This document shows positions 10,357 to 21,168 of a DNA stretch of 64,000 bases, one piece after another. The position numbers were made by a program, and so were the translations under genes. The notes beneath the pieces are model-generated. The model was not told the DNA's origin, searched no databases, and was given only the letters and a program-made list of their open reading frames with translations. The stretch covers positions 22,750-86,749 of the forward strand of contig CAIQQR010000130.1 of assembly GCA_903874055.1 (NCBI GenBank), written 5' to 3'. Source of the DNA: an uncultured Bacteroidota bacterium (GTDB lineage Bacteria; Bacteroidota; Bacteroidia; Chitinophagales; Chitinophagaceae). How positions within the stretch are numbered: position 1 is the stretch's first letter; every line of letters begins with the position of its first letter.

Positions 10357-11820
10357 ATGCGTTTTATCTTAAGCTTGCTTGGACTAATATGTTATTTAAA
10401 TTTAACAGCCCAACCTTCGTTAACGAATAAAAATGTTTTTGAATTTAGAGGAGTATGGGTGGCTACTGTTGTTAATATTGATTGGCCAAGCAAAGCAGGG
10501 CTAAGCAATGATTTACAAAAAAAAGAGTTTATTGATTTACTTGAAATGCACCAAAAGAATGGCATGAACGCTATTATCATGCAAGTGCGACCTGCAGGAG
10601 ATGCGCTTTACCCTTCCACCTTGGAACCTTGGAGCGAATATTTGACAGGTAAACAAGGATTACCTCCTTCCCCTTTTTATGATCCGCTTATGTTTATGAT
10701 TACGGAAACACATAAACGAGGCATGGAATTTCATGCTTGGATAAATCCTTATCGAGCTGTTTTTAATACCAAGAAATCAAGTGTTGCACCTAATCATCTT
10801 ACTAAAACGCACCCAAACTGGTTTGTTGAATACGATAACAAAAAAATATTTAACCCAGGGCTTCCAGAAGTATGGCAACATACCAACCGAGTAGTAAGAG
10901 ACCTTATTTCAAGATATGATATAGATGCAGTTCATTTAGACGATTATTTTTATCCTTATAAAGTACCAGGAAAAGAATTTAATGACGAAGCCACTTATAA
11001 AAAATATAATCGTGGATTAAATAAAGATGATTGGAGAAGAAGTAATTGTGATACCATCATCAAACAAATATCTGCAACCATTCATAATATTAAACCTGGA
11101 GTACAATTTGGAATTAGTCCATTTGGAGTTTGGAGAAATAAATCAAAAGACCCGAGTGGAAGTAATACAAAAGCAGGAGTAACTAATTACGATGATTTAT
11201 ATGCTGATATTATGTTATGGTTACAAAAAGGATGGATTGATTATGTGATTCCACAATTGTATTGGGAACACGGTCACCCTCTTGCGGACTATGATGAATT
11301 GGTAAATTGGTGGAATCAACATAATTACAATCGTAACTTGTATATTGGTCATGGAGTTTATCGAGCAGGCAGTAGCCCTGCTTGGAGAAATGGATCAGAG
11401 ATTCCCTATCAGATTAAGCAATTAAGAACTTTAAAAAATACTAGAGGTAGCGCTTATTTTAGCAGCGTAAACTTTAAAAACAATCCAAACCATTGGAGTG
11501 ATAGTTTGCAAAATCATTATTACAAAAAACCAGCTTTGCAGCCTACTATGCCATGGTTAGTACAATATGAAGTTACTACCCCTATTGTAAATAAAAAATC
11601 TGAAAAAAACTATCAGATCGAAAATATCGATAATAAAAAAGTTAAGCAATTAGCCATTTTAAGTCTTAGTAATAAAGAGTATGCAGTTGAAGCCATCATT
11701 CCTGGTGATACAAAGTTTGTTAACTTAAATGCATTGGGTATAGAAAAGCAAGCAAATACCCAATATTGGTTAGTCGCAGTTGGAATGCAAAATCAATTAA
11801 GCAAACTAGTTGCTTTATAA
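10357..11820 (+). CDS. Glycosyl hydrolase-like 10 (GHL10/DUF187) secreted protein
   Basis: FRGVWVATVVNIDWPSK, AIIMQVRPAGDALYPS, DAVHLDDYFYPY; signal peptide. Confidence 0.9.
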   Translation: MRFILSLLGLICYLNLTAQPSLTNKNVFEFRGVWVATVVNIDWPSKAGLSNDLQKKEFIDLLEMHQKNGMNAIIMQVRPAGDALYPSTLEPWSEYLTGKQGLPPSPFYDPLMFMITETHKRGMEFHAWINPYRAVFNTKKSSVAPNHLTKTHPNWFVEYDNKKIFNPGLPEVWQHTNRVVRDLISRYDIDAVHLDDYFYPYKVPGKEFNDEATYKKYNRGLNKDDWRRSNCDTIIKQISATIHNIKPGVQFGISPFGVWRNKSKDPSGSNTKAGVTNYDDLYADIMLWLQKGWIDYVIPQLYWEHGHPLADYDELVNWWNQHNYNRNLYIGHGVYRAGSSPAWRNGSEIPYQIKQLRTLKNTRGSAYFSSVNFKNNPNHWSDSLQNHYYKKPALQPTMPWLVQYEVTTPIVNKKSEKNYQIENIDNKKVKQLAILSLSNKEYAVEAIIPGDTKFVNLNALGIEKQANTQYWLVAVGMQNQLSKLVAL

Positions 11821-11845
11821 GAATAATTAGAAATTAAATTTATTG

Positions 11846-13819
11846 CTAATTATCAAATACCCTTCTCAAAGGCAGGTTCTCATTCGCTTTAATAATTAAT
11901 GGCACATGCTCTACAATGGTCATGTCATTATCCAATCCGAATGCTTTTTGATCGCTTTGTGAAAAATGTTTGATATTAAAGTAAGTATCCATAATAAAGT
12001 CTTCTCTTATGGAAAGTTCATTTTCGATACTAAAGAAGCTTTCGATAATTACATACGTGATATCTGCATGGAAATCTTTACTTTTTAAAGATTCATATTT
12101 ACTGTAGATACCTAATTCATGTGTCTCATTTAACTCTTGCATTACCTTCTTAAATAACACATTCACTCTTGGTTGAATTCTGAAACCTAATTTAAAATCA
12201 ACACGCATTACTTTATCATCCACCAATTCTCTAACTGAATATTCCATTCCATAAGGTGAGTCTGTACGATCAATATGAATGAACCAATAAATATCTGCGC
12301 GCTTAGGTTTACGATTCAAAATGGAATCAATAATTCGGTGCTCCATTTCACGATGATTATTTGCCTTGGTCAAATACACTAAATGAGTAGCATATTTGGG
12401 AATATCCTTATCTGCACTTAATTCAACCATAGCGTCTAAATGATCTTTGATTTTGACAAAGTCTAAATAACGATTGGCAATTTTTCGCGCGCGATGCCAA
12501 ATCATCATTACAAAAATCATACTTAATGAAAACACAAATGTGATATAGCTTTCTTTTACTTTAATAATATTGGCAATGAAAAATGAAATCTCTACTACGC
12601 TAAATATTAAAATGATAATAGCAACAACCGATTGACTCCATCTTTTCACATTCAACATATAAAAATTCATCAAAATGGTGGTCATGATCATAGTAATGAT
12701 AATGGAGAAACCGTAAGCTGCTTCCATATGTTCACTCTTTCTAAAAAAGAATAACATAGTAATACAACCCGCCCATAATAATAAATTTAAACTTGGGATA
12801 TAGATTTGCCCTTTTTGATCTGTAGGAAATTTAATGGTTACACGTGGCCAAAAGTTTAAGCTGATTGCTTCAGAGATTAAGGTAAATGAACCACTAATCA
12901 AGGCTTGGCTAGCAATAATGGCAGCAACTGTAGCAATACAAATACCAGCCAATAAAAACCAATGTGGCATTAATTCATAAAAAGGATTCAACCCTTCCAT
13001 TGGTTGACCGATATGAGCAATTAACCAAGCACCTTGACCCATATAATTAATTACTAGCGCTGTTTTGACGAACATCCAACTTACTTGAATGTTTTGACGA
13101 CCACAGTGGCCTAAATCACTGTACAATGCCTCCGCTCCCGTAGTGCAAAGGAAAACTGCTCCTAATAACCAAAAGCCATTTGGGTAATGCACCAACAAGT
13201 CATACGCATAATAAGGGTTCAAGGATTTTAAAATTTCAGCATGATGTATTACCTGCAAAAATCCTAATATCAAAATCATGGAAAACCAAATCAACATAAT
13301 AGGACCAAATGCAAATCCTACGATTTTAGTGCCAAAACGTTGAAAGAAAAACAATAATGAAATGATGGCCATTACAATACCCACCGTTAAATTGTTACCG
13401 GGTACGATAATATTTTCCAATCCACGAACACCACCCAAACCTTCCACCGCAGATGCAACAGAAATTGGTGGCGTAATCATACCATCGGCCAAAAGCATTG
13501 CTGCACCAATGATTGCGGGCACATAAACCCATTTTACATATCTTCTTATTAAAGCAAAAAGAGAGAATATTCCTCCCTCTCCTCTATTGTCTGCTCTTAA
13601 TGTTAAGAAAACATATTTAAAAGTAGTTTGTAAAGTTAAAGTCCAAAACACACAAGAGATAGCGCCATACACCAATTGTTCTGTAATTACTTTATGATTG
13701 ATAATGGATTTGAAAACATATAAAGGAGAAGTTCCGATATCTCCATAAATAATTCCTAATGTAACGATTAATCCTGCTACAGAAAGTTTGTGGGCATGCC
13801 CACTAGTTGTATGTGCCAT
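11846..13819 (-). CDS. kup: KUP/HAK/KT family potassium transporter
   Basis: GIIYGDIGTSPLYVFKSI, LRADNRGEGGIFSLFAL, multi-TM. Confidence 0.96.
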   Translation of the reverse strand: MAHTTSGHAHKLSVAGLIVTLGIIYGDIGTSPLYVFKSIINHKVITEQLVYGAISCVFWTLTLQTTFKYVFLTLRADNRGEGGIFSLFALIRRYVKWVYVPAIIGAAMLLADGMITPPISVASAVEGLGGVRGLENIIVPGNNLTVGIVMAIISLLFFFQRFGTKIVGFAFGPIMLIWFSMILILGFLQVIHHAEILKSLNPYYAYDLLVHYPNGFWLLGAVFLCTTGAEALYSDLGHCGRQNIQVSWMFVKTALVINYMGQGAWLIAHIGQPMEGLNPFYELMPHWFLLAGICIATVAAIIASQALISGSFTLISEAISLNFWPRVTIKFPTDQKGQIYIPSLNLLLWAGCITMLFFFRKSEHMEAAYGFSIIITMIMTTILMNFYMLNVKRWSQSVVAIIILIFSVVEISFFIANIIKVKESYITFVFSLSMIFVMMIWHRARKIANRYLDFVKIKDHLDAMVELSADKDIPKYATHLVYLTKANNHREMEHRIIDSILNRKPKRADIYWFIHIDRTDSPYGMEYSVRELVDDKVMRVDFKLGFRIQPRVNVLFKKVMQELNETHELGIYSKYESLKSKDFHADITYVIIESFFSIENELSIREDFIMDTYFNIKHFSQSDQKAFGLDNDMTIVEHVPLIIKANENLPLRRVFDN

Positions 13820-13877
13820 GAAGGTTTTTGATTGGAAGACAAAGTTTATAAAAATTATATAAACAAAGTGTCTACTT

Positions 13878-13914
13878 GGTAAATATTTTATAAGTTTTTT
13901 ATAAAATATTTACC
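13878..13914. repeat. Perfect inverted repeat (16-bp arms, 5-nt spacer) upstream of kup
   Basis: GGTAAATATTTTATAA-gtttt-TTATAAAATATTTACC. Confidence 0.85.
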
Positions 13915-13933
13915 CTACTCATTTTCCCAAAAA

Positions 13934-14407
13934 CTAAGGCTTGTAAGTACCAAACATCTTTTCTACTGCTTGGAATCGAAAATCAAAAATTCCCTGAAGT
14001 TGTTTTTTGACTAAAATTACTTGAGCAATGTCCCCTAAAAAACCCAATGAAATTTTATAATGTACAATATCCTCCATACAAACTCCACCCGGAATTGCCT
14101 TAAAATGGTGTTGATGATGCCAAAGGCTATAAGGTCCAAATCTTTGTTCATCTACAAAATACTTCCCGTCTTCCACATGAGTAATTTCTGTCATCCAATA
14201 CATTGGGATGCCCAATAAAGGACTCACCGTATATTCAATAATCTGCCCTGCATACATTTTTTCACCATGATGCTTACTAATAATATTAAACCCCATGTGT
14301 TGAGGAGTGATTTTTGCAAGGTTTGCTGGACTACTAAAAAAATCCCAGGCTTGATCCAAGCTAATGGGTAAATTTTGAACGGTGTGGAGGCTATATACTT
14401 TTGACAT
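13934..14407 (-). CDS. SRPBCC family (polyketide cyclase/START-like) protein
   Basis: SLDQAWDFFSSPANLAKITPQHMGF; start taken near MSKVYSL. Confidence 0.85.
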   Translation of the reverse strand: MSKVYSLHTVQNLPISLDQAWDFFSSPANLAKITPQHMGFNIISKHHGEKMYAGQIIEYTVSPLLGIPMYWMTEITHVEDGKYFVDEQRFGPYSLWHHQHHFKAIPGGVCMEDIVHYKISLGFLGDIAQVILVKKQLQGIFDFRFQAVEKMFGTYKP

Positions 14408-14492
14408 ATCCATATAACAACGAATTTGCAATTAAGTTGTGCCTAAATCTAAGAAAGTGGGGAATTGAAATAATCTGACTAAGTTTGCAAAT

Positions 14493-15911
14493 ATGATGAG
14501 AAGCCTCTTAAGACTCCCTAATTTGTGCAAAGTTATATTTGCTCTTTACATGATTCAAGCATTGGTATCATGTGCAAATATTGTTCCTCCAAGTGGCGGT
14601 CCTAGAGATAGCATTCCTCCTTATCGAATTTTCGCAAGACCTAAAGATTCTGCAACAAATATTCAACCAAAAGAAATCATTATTGCATTTAATGAATATA
14701 TAGCTACTACCAATATTCAAGAGAATTTAGTGGTAAATCCTTCTATTAAAAATACTCCATTAATTGAATCTAAATTAAATACTGTTCGTATTCGATTAAG
14801 TGATTCCTTAAGTGCCAATACCACTTATCGAATACAATTTGGTACAGCAATAAGAGATGTGAATGAAGGAAATATTGCTCAGGATTTTTCCTACGTTTTT
14901 AGCACAGGAAATCAAATTGATTCAGGAAAATTACAAGGTACCGTTAAATTGGCTGAAACAGGAAGGGTGGACAGTACTTTGATTGTTGTTTTGCAACCCA
15001 AAGAAAATGATTCAGCAATTTTTAAAAACAAACCTTTATACTATGCTAAATTAAATAGCAAAGGGAAATTTGCTTTTGATTTTTTACCTTTCAAACAGTT
15101 TAATATTTTTGTTATTCCTAATGACTACAATAAAAAGTACGACGACAGTACAAAGTACTTTGCATTTGGAGAAACACCCGTTACTGTAGCTAGAAATCAA
15201 GACTCCATTAGGTTATATGCTTTTCAAGCCTATCCAAAAGGTGAAAAGAAAAGAACTACAAATAACAAACAAGCAAAAAGAAATGCACCCATTTTAAAAT
15301 TCTTAAGAAATTTAGATGGTAAGGAACAAGATTTATTACACCCTTTACAATTTGTTTTTGATTTGCCTGTACATTTAAATGATAGCTTCCCAATTTTACT
15401 TACAGATACCTTTAATAAACCTGTCAACCACTTTATTGTAAGAATTGATTCAGCTAATGCAAATACAGTCTCTATTGAATATCCTTGGGTGGCAAGCACA
15501 CCATTTCATTTGATTGTACCACAACATGCAGTGAACGATAGCTTACAAAATTTCCTTACTAAAGCAGATACTTTATCCTTTATAACCAAACCCAACACGG
15601 CTTATGGATCCTGTTTAATAAGAATCAACGGATATGAAAATTTTAAAAATCCAATGCTACTATTTACACAGGAAGACAAAGTGAAATTCAAATTTAACAT
15701 ACAACAAAACTTATTGAATATTGCGCAATTACCCCCTGGCGAATTTCAATTAAAAATTTTGGAGGATGCTAATAATAATGGAAGCTGGGATACTGGAAAA
15801 TATGGATTTGGTAATGCTCCCAAACAACCAGAAAAAGTTTGGATACTCCCCTATAAATTGAATATTAGAGCAGATTGGGAAAATGAATTGAATATTACTA
15901 TTAATAAGTAA
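14493..15911 (+). CDS. Ig-like domain-containing lipoprotein
   Basis: Lipobox-like ALVSCANIVPPSGGPRDSIPP, then IIIAFNEYIATTNIQENLVVNPS (SbsA Ig-like). Confidence 0.85.
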   Translation: MMRSLLRLPNLCKVIFALYMIQALVSCANIVPPSGGPRDSIPPYRIFARPKDSATNIQPKEIIIAFNEYIATTNIQENLVVNPSIKNTPLIESKLNTVRIRLSDSLSANTTYRIQFGTAIRDVNEGNIAQDFSYVFSTGNQIDSGKLQGTVKLAETGRVDSTLIVVLQPKENDSAIFKNKPLYYAKLNSKGKFAFDFLPFKQFNIFVIPNDYNKKYDDSTKYFAFGETPVTVARNQDSIRLYAFQAYPKGEKKRTTNNKQAKRNAPILKFLRNLDGKEQDLLHPLQFVFDLPVHLNDSFPILLTDTFNKPVNHFIVRIDSANANTVSIEYPWVASTPFHLIVPQHAVNDSLQNFLTKADTLSFITKPNTAYGSCLIRINGYENFKNPMLLFTQEDKVKFKFNIQQNLLNIAQLPPGEFQLKILEDANNNGSWDTGKYGFGNAPKQPEKVWILPYKLNIRADWENELNITINK

Positions 15912-15928
15912 TTTTACACTTTCACAAC

Positions 15929-16546
15929 ATGATGCAATTACCTTCCTCCCTATTAGAAAATGCAGTAGCAGAATTTGCCAAACTACCTGGTATTGGTAAA
16001 AAGACTGCTTTGCGTTTGGTATTGCATTTATTAAAACAAGAAAAAGGAGTGACTACTCTTTTTGGGGATACGTTACAAAAAATGCGGAATGAAATTCAGT
16101 TCTGTCAAAAATGTTATAATATTAGTGATGGTACCATTTGTTCTATTTGTGCTAATTCAGGAAGACAAAAAGATACTATTTGTGTAGTTGAAAATATTAG
16201 AGATGTAATTGCCATTGAAAACACCCAACAATACCATGGAACTTATCATGTATTAGGGGGTATCATTTCACCTTTGGATGGCATTGGCCCCGAACAGTTG
16301 ACCATTGAATCCCTTGTTGAAAGAGTACATAAAGACAAAGTAACTGAACTTGTTTTTGCATTAAACCCTACTATTCAAGGAGATACAACTATCTACTATA
16401 TTCAAAAAAAGTTGGCTTCACTTAATTGTAGGATCACGACCATTGCTCGTGGCATTGCTTTTGGAGGGGAATTAGAATATGCCGACGAAATGACCCTTGG
16501 AAAAAGTATTTCTAATCGTCAACCCATTGGTCAATATATAAAATAG
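15929..16546 (+). CDS. recR: Recombination protein RecR
   Basis: LPGIGKKTALRLVLHLL, CxxC zinc finger, TOPRIM region YHVLGGIISPLDGIGPEQL. Confidence 0.97.
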   Translation: MMQLPSSLLENAVAEFAKLPGIGKKTALRLVLHLLKQEKGVTTLFGDTLQKMRNEIQFCQKCYNISDGTICSICANSGRQKDTICVVENIRDVIAIENTQQYHGTYHVLGGIISPLDGIGPEQLTIESLVERVHKDKVTELVFALNPTIQGDTTIYYIQKKLASLNCRITTIARGIAFGGELEYADEMTLGKSISNRQPIGQYIK

Positions 16547-16608
16547 GTTATTTCAATAATTAATTCTAATTTCGATGTTCAAACATTGAATAAGTAAACT
16601 TTTACTTT

Positions 16609-17154
16609 ATGAAAAAAAAATTTGGATTCATCATCCTTGCGATGGTAAGCAGCATAGTTACAAATGCACAAGTTTCAGCACAAAAAATTTGGGAAACCAA
16701 AACTGCACAGGTTCGCTTTATTGCAGTAGACGATAAAGATATTGATGCAGTCAATAAGGAGGCAGTGAGTCGCTTAGAACCCAATGGCAAGTTGAGTTTC
16801 ACCATGCTAATGAAAGGATTTCACTTTGATATGGGCAAAATGGAAGAGCATTTTAATGAAGAATATGTAGAGAGCAATAAATTTCCACGCGCCTTTTTTA
16901 ACGGACAAATTACCAATATTAAAACAGTAGAATTTAAAAAGGATGGCAAATATCCTGTAACCATTACAGGTGCCATGCAGGTACACGGTGTAAATAAAGC
17001 CATTCAAGCAAATGGTATTGTTGAAGTAAAAAATGGCATCATCTCCGCTAATTCAAAGTTTACTGTTTCTTTGAAAGACTTTGGTATAGGTGGTATCTTA
17101 ATTAAAATGGTGGCTAATAAGATTGATGTGGAAGTAAACGCCACTTATCAGTAA
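16609..17154 (+). CDS. YceI family periplasmic protein
   Basis: Signal peptide plus YceI-type pattern; FFNGQITNI, VTGAMQVHGV region. Confidence 0.88.
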   Translation: MKKKFGFIILAMVSSIVTNAQVSAQKIWETKTAQVRFIAVDDKDIDAVNKEAVSRLEPNGKLSFTMLMKGFHFDMGKMEEHFNEEYVESNKFPRAFFNGQITNIKTVEFKKDGKYPVTITGAMQVHGVNKAIQANGIVEVKNGIISANSKFTVSLKDFGIGGILIKMVANKIDVEVNATYQ

Positions 17155-17176
17155 ACAAACTTTGAGCCTTTATTAA

Positions 17177-17208
17177 TTTGGCTACAAGCTAATAGTATCC
17201 TAATTTTG
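17177..17208 (+). promoter_or_regulatory. Bacteroidota sigma-A-type promoter for metH operon
   Basis: TTTG (17177-17180) - 20 nt - TAATTTTG (17201-17208), matching -33 TTTG / -7 TAnnTTTG. Confidence 0.65.
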
Positions 17209-17213
17209 CCACG

Positions 17214-17309
17214 CATTGCAGGTGGATTTGTTTATTGTTCAACCTGCCCATCCGTGAGGAAAAATGGAACTAATAAACGATATCCATATCGCTCCCCAAA
17301 TTATTAGTT
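17214..17309 (+). ncRNA. Candidate SAM-II-like riboswitch in metH leader
   Basis: P1 GCAGGT(17218-17223)/ACCTGC(17242-17247); pseudoknot P2 GTTTATTGTTC(17230-17240)/GAAC-T-AATAAAC(17267-17278) with one bulged U; alternative stem AACTAATAA(17268-17276)/TTATTAGTT(17301-17309). Confidence 0.72.
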
Positions 17310-17348
17310 GAATTTAGCTCCTTTTGGATGTTGCATAAAAAAATATTT

Positions 17349-18362
17349 ATGTCAATACAAGAGACGCTTAAAAAAAGAATTTTAGTAATTGATGGTGCCA
17401 TGGGTACCATGATTCAGCGCCATAAACTTACCGAAGAAGATTATAGAGGTGCTCGATTTGCAAATTGGCATTGTGATGTTAAAGGCAACAATGACTTATT
17501 GTGCATTACACAACCTGCTATCATTACTGGCATTCATTTGCAATATTTAGAAGCGGGTGCTGATATTATTGAAACCAATACTTTTAGTAGTACTTCCATT
17601 GCAATGGCCGATTACGACATGCAGGAATTTGCTTATGAATTAAATATTGCTGCAGCAAAATGTGTACGCGATGCCATTGATCAATACAAATCAAAACATC
17701 CTAATACCTCCGAAAAATATATTGCAGGTTCCATTGGGCCTTTAAATAAAACATTGAGTTTATCTCCGGATGTAAACAATCCAGGATTTCGTGCGGTTAC
17801 TTTTGACGAAGTGGTTGAAGCATATACCGAACAAATTAAAGGATTGGTTGATGGAGGTGTAGATGTTTTATTAGTAGAAACTATTTTTGATACTTTAAAT
17901 GCGAAGGCAGCGATATTTGCGATAAAGGAATACTTTAGAAAAATAGGTAAACCAGCACTACCTATCATGATTAGCGGTACCATTACCGATGCCTCTGGTA
18001 GAACTTTAAGTGGACAAACCTTAGAAGCTTTTTACACTTCGGTAGCACATGCAAAACCATTAAGCGTAGGCTTAAACTGCGCATTAGGTGCACAGGAAAT
18101 GCGATCACATATCGAAGAGCTTTCACAGATTGCTTCTTGCTATACTTCGGCATACCCCAATGCAGGTTTACCAAATGCAATGGGTCAATATGACGAATCG
18201 CCTCACCAAACCGGACATTTTATTGAAGAGTGGGCAAAGAATCAATTTGTAAATATTGTGGGTGGATGTTGTGGAACTACACCAGACCATATTAAACAAA
18301 TGGCAGACAATGTAAGAAACCTAACACCAAGACCTTTACCAATTGTGGATACGAATATTTAA
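17349..18362 (+). CDS. metH: Homocysteine S-methyltransferase module of cobalamin-dependent methionine synthase
   Basis: LVIDGAMGTMIQRHKL, GLNCALGAQEM, GGCCGTTPDHI zinc-site motifs. Confidence 0.95.
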   Translation: MSIQETLKKRILVIDGAMGTMIQRHKLTEEDYRGARFANWHCDVKGNNDLLCITQPAIITGIHLQYLEAGADIIETNTFSSTSIAMADYDMQEFAYELNIAAAKCVRDAIDQYKSKHPNTSEKYIAGSIGPLNKTLSLSPDVNNPGFRAVTFDEVVEAYTEQIKGLVDGGVDVLLVETIFDTLNAKAAIFAIKEYFRKIGKPALPIMISGTITDASGRTLSGQTLEAFYTSVAHAKPLSVGLNCALGAQEMRSHIEELSQIASCYTSAYPNAGLPNAMGQYDESPHQTGHFIEEWAKNQFVNIVGGCCGTTPDHIKQMADNVRNLTPRPLPIVDTNI

Positions 18363-18407
18363 TGACATTGAATAAAATTCATTGGAATTAAAACAACAGA
18401 GAAAATT

Positions 18408-21140
18408 ATGAGTGAGCAAATACATATTAAGCCTTATCTAAGATTAGCTGGATTAGAACCTTTAGTGATTCGTCCAGAAACTAATTTTGTAAACGTAGGA
18501 GAAAGAACCAATGTAACTGGTTCCAAAAAATTCGCGCGTTTAATTAAGGAAAATAAATACGAAGAGGCATTATCGGTTGCACGTCAACAAGTAGAAAGTG
18601 GTGCACAAATTATTGATGTAAACATGGATGATGCTTTATTAGAAGGCGTCAAAGCAATGACAACTTATTTGAACTTACTTCAAAGTGAGCCAGATATTGC
18701 ACGTATTCCTGTAATGATTGATAGCTCGAAGTTTGAAATTATTGAAGCAGGCTTAAAATGTGTGCAAGGAAAATGTATTGTGAACTCTATTTCCATGAAG
18801 GAAGGAGAAGCCAAGTTTATCGAACAGGCACATATTTGTAAAGCTTATGGTGCTGCGGTAATTGTAATGGCTTTTGATGAAGTAGGACAAGCAGATACCA
18901 AAGAAAGGAAAATAGAAATTTGTGAGCGTGCTTATAAAATATTAGTGGAGCAGGTTGGATTTGATCCACAGGATATCATTTTTGACCCCAACATTTTTGC
19001 TGTTGCAACAGGTATTGAAGAACATAATAATTATGCGGTAGATTTTATTGAAGCTACACGAGTAATTAAACAAAAAATGCCATTAGCAAAAGTGAGTGGT
19101 GGTGTTTCGAATGTTTCTTTTTCTTTTAGAGGAAATGAAGCAGTGCGTGAAGCAATACATGCTGTGTTTTTATACCATGCTATTAAGGCTGGTATGGATA
19201 TGGGTATTGTAAATGCAGGACAATTGGCAGTGTATGATGAAATTGATCCTGTACTAAGAAATTTATGTGAGGATGTTATTTTGAATAAAAACAATGATAA
19301 CAACCAAGCCACTGAAGCATTAATTCAATTTGCAGACAATATAAAAGCTAGCGGAGAAAATGCAGGACAATCCTCCGAGGAAGCAAACAAATTAAAATTA
19401 GCATGGAGAAACGATACGGTGGAGAAGCGTTTAGCGCATTCTTTAATTAATGGTATTACTGATTTTATTGAAGAAGATACCGAGGAAGCAAGACAAAAAT
19501 ACAGTGCGCCATTGGAAGTGATTGAAGGCCCTTTAATGGCAGGCATGAATATTGTAGGTGATTTATTTGGTGCGGGCAAGATGTTTTTACCACAGGTGGT
19601 GAAAAGCGCAAGGGTAATGAAAAAAAGTGTAGCGGTATTGACACCATATATTGAAGCAGAAAAGGAAAGATTAAAAAATGCATCTGCTAATCCTAATGGG
19701 CAAACCAAGGGACCTGCTAAAATATTATTAGCTACCGTAAAAGGAGACGTACACGATATTGGTAAAAACATTGTGGGCGTTGTATTGGGTTGTAATGGCT
19801 ATGAAATTATTGATATTGGAGTAATGGTGCCAGCAGATAAAATTTTATCTGAAGCAGTGAAACAGGATGTAGATATTATTGGACTAAGCGGATTAATTAC
19901 ACCTTCCTTAGATGAAATGGTATATATCGCTAAAGAAATGAAGCGACGTGGAATGAATATCCCATTAATGATTGGTGGTGCGACCACTTCACGTATGCAT
20001 ACTGCCGTAAAAATTGCACCTGAATATGGTGATGGTGTAATACATGTTTTAGATGCATCTCGCAGCGTTACTGTTGCAGGCGCTCTTTTAAACAAAGAAC
20101 AAAAAGTAGGCTTCTTAAGTAATTTAGAAAAAGAATATACTCAGCTTAAATCAGATTTTGATAATAAGAAAACCGTAAAGCAATCCACTCCTTATGCAGA
20201 AGCTTTACAAAATAAAATGTCCATTGATTGGTCTAGTTTTAATGCAACTACGCCTAGTTTTACTGGGAATCAGGGTATAGAAATTAATGACTTATCGGTA
20301 TTGGTGGATTATATTGACTGGAAGCCCTTCTTTATTGCATGGGAATTGCATGGTAATTTCCCTGCAATCTTAACTGATGAAAAAGTAGGCGAAGTCGCTA
20401 GTAAATTATATGCCGACGCCAATGCTTTGTTAACTACCATTATCAAAGAAAAATGGCTGACTGCAAAAGGTGCAGTAGGTTTCTGGGAGGCAAGTTCAAT
20501 GGGTGACGATGTTATCATAAATCATGTTGGCGAAAAAACAGAATTGCATTTCTTAAGACAACAAGCTAAAAAAGCAGCAGGTCAACCTAACTTTTCATTA
20601 GCTGATTTTATTTGTCCATCAACAGAAAATAAAAAAGATTATCTAGGTGCATTTGCAGTAACTATCCATGGAATTGAAAAGCATATCAAAGCATTTGAAG
20701 ATAATCAAGATGATTACAACAAAATTATCTTACAAGCTTTAGCGGACCGTTTAGCAGAAGCATTTGCAGAATATTTACACGCGAAAACACGAAGAGAAAT
20801 TTGGGGCTATGCAAAAGATGAGCAATTAGGTAATGATGAATTGATTAAAGAAAACTATGTGGGCATTCGTCCTGCACCTGGCTACCCTGCCTGTCCAGAT
20901 CATACTGAAAAATACACTTTGTTTAATTTGTTAGACGCTGAAAAGCATACTGGCATTACCTTAACTGAAAGCTTGGCCATGTATCCAGCATCAAGTGTAT
21001 GTGGCTGGTATTTTGCAAATCCACAAAGTCAGTATTTTGGTTTAGGTAAAATTCAACAAGACCAAGTAGAGGATTATGCAAAACGTAAGCAACAAACTTT
21101 AGAGTATATTACCAGATGGCTGCAACCAGTTATTGAATAG
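18408..21140 (+). CDS. metH: Methionine synthase: pterin-binding, B12-binding and activation modules
   Basis: [42 protein letters not shown] (DxHxxG), [16 protein letters not shown] activation domain. Confidence 0.97.
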   Translation: MSEQIHIKPYLRLAGLEPLVIRPETNFVNVGERTNVTGSKKFARLIKENKYEEALSVARQQVESGAQIIDVNMDDALLEGVKAMTTYLNLLQSEPDIARIPVMIDSSKFEIIEAGLKCVQGKCIVNSISMKEGEAKFIEQAHICKAYGAAVIVMAFDEVGQADTKERKIEICERAYKILVEQVGFDPQDIIFDPNIFAVATGIEEHNNYAVDFIEATRVIKQKMPLAKVSGGVSNVSFSFRGNEAVREAIHAVFLYHAIKAGMDMGIVNAGQLAVYDEIDPVLRNLCEDVILNKNNDNNQATEALIQFADNIKASGENAGQSSEEANKLKLAWRNDTVEKRLAHSLINGITDFIEEDTEEARQKYSAPLEVIEGPLMAGMNIVGDLFGAGKMFLPQVVKSARVMKKSVAVLTPYIEAEKERLKNASANPNGQTKGPAKILLATVKGDVHDIGKNIVGVVLGCNGYEIIDIGVMVPADKILSEAVKQDVDIIGLSGLITPSLDEMVYIAKEMKRRGMNIPLMIGGATTSRMHTAVKIAPEYGDGVIHVLDASRSVTVAGALLNKEQKVGFLSNLEKEYTQLKSDFDNKKTVKQSTPYAEALQNKMSIDWSSFNATTPSFTGNQGIEINDLSVLVDYIDWKPFFIAWELHGNFPAILTDEKVGEVASKLYADANALLTTIIKEKWLTAKGAVGFWEASSMGDDVIINHVGEKTELHFLRQQAKKAAGQPNFSLADFICPSTENKKDYLGAFAVTIHGIEKHIKAFEDNQDDYNKIILQALADRLAEAFAEYLHAKTRREIWGYAKDEQLGNDELIKENYVGIRPAPGYPACPDHTEKYTLFNLLDAEKHTGITLTESLAMYPASSVCGWYFANPQSQYFGLGKIQQDQVEDYAKRKQQTLEYITRWLQPVIE

Positions 21141-21168
21141 ACAAACTAACTATATTTAAAAGAGGGGT

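Noticed and set aside
17155-17348. SAM-I (S-box), cobalamin or SAH riboswitch in the metH leader
   Set aside because: None of the core motifs I know for these classes are present; the pairing pattern fits a SAM-II-type pseudoknot instead
18340-18420. Frameshift/pseudogene in metH
   Set aside because: Both halves start and stop at a domain linker with separate ATG and an intergenic gap; no remnant coding sequence in between
19325-19771. 148-aa antisense ORF inside metH (and similar antisense ORFs throughout)
   Set aside because: Codon-complement shadow of a strongly conserved coding region
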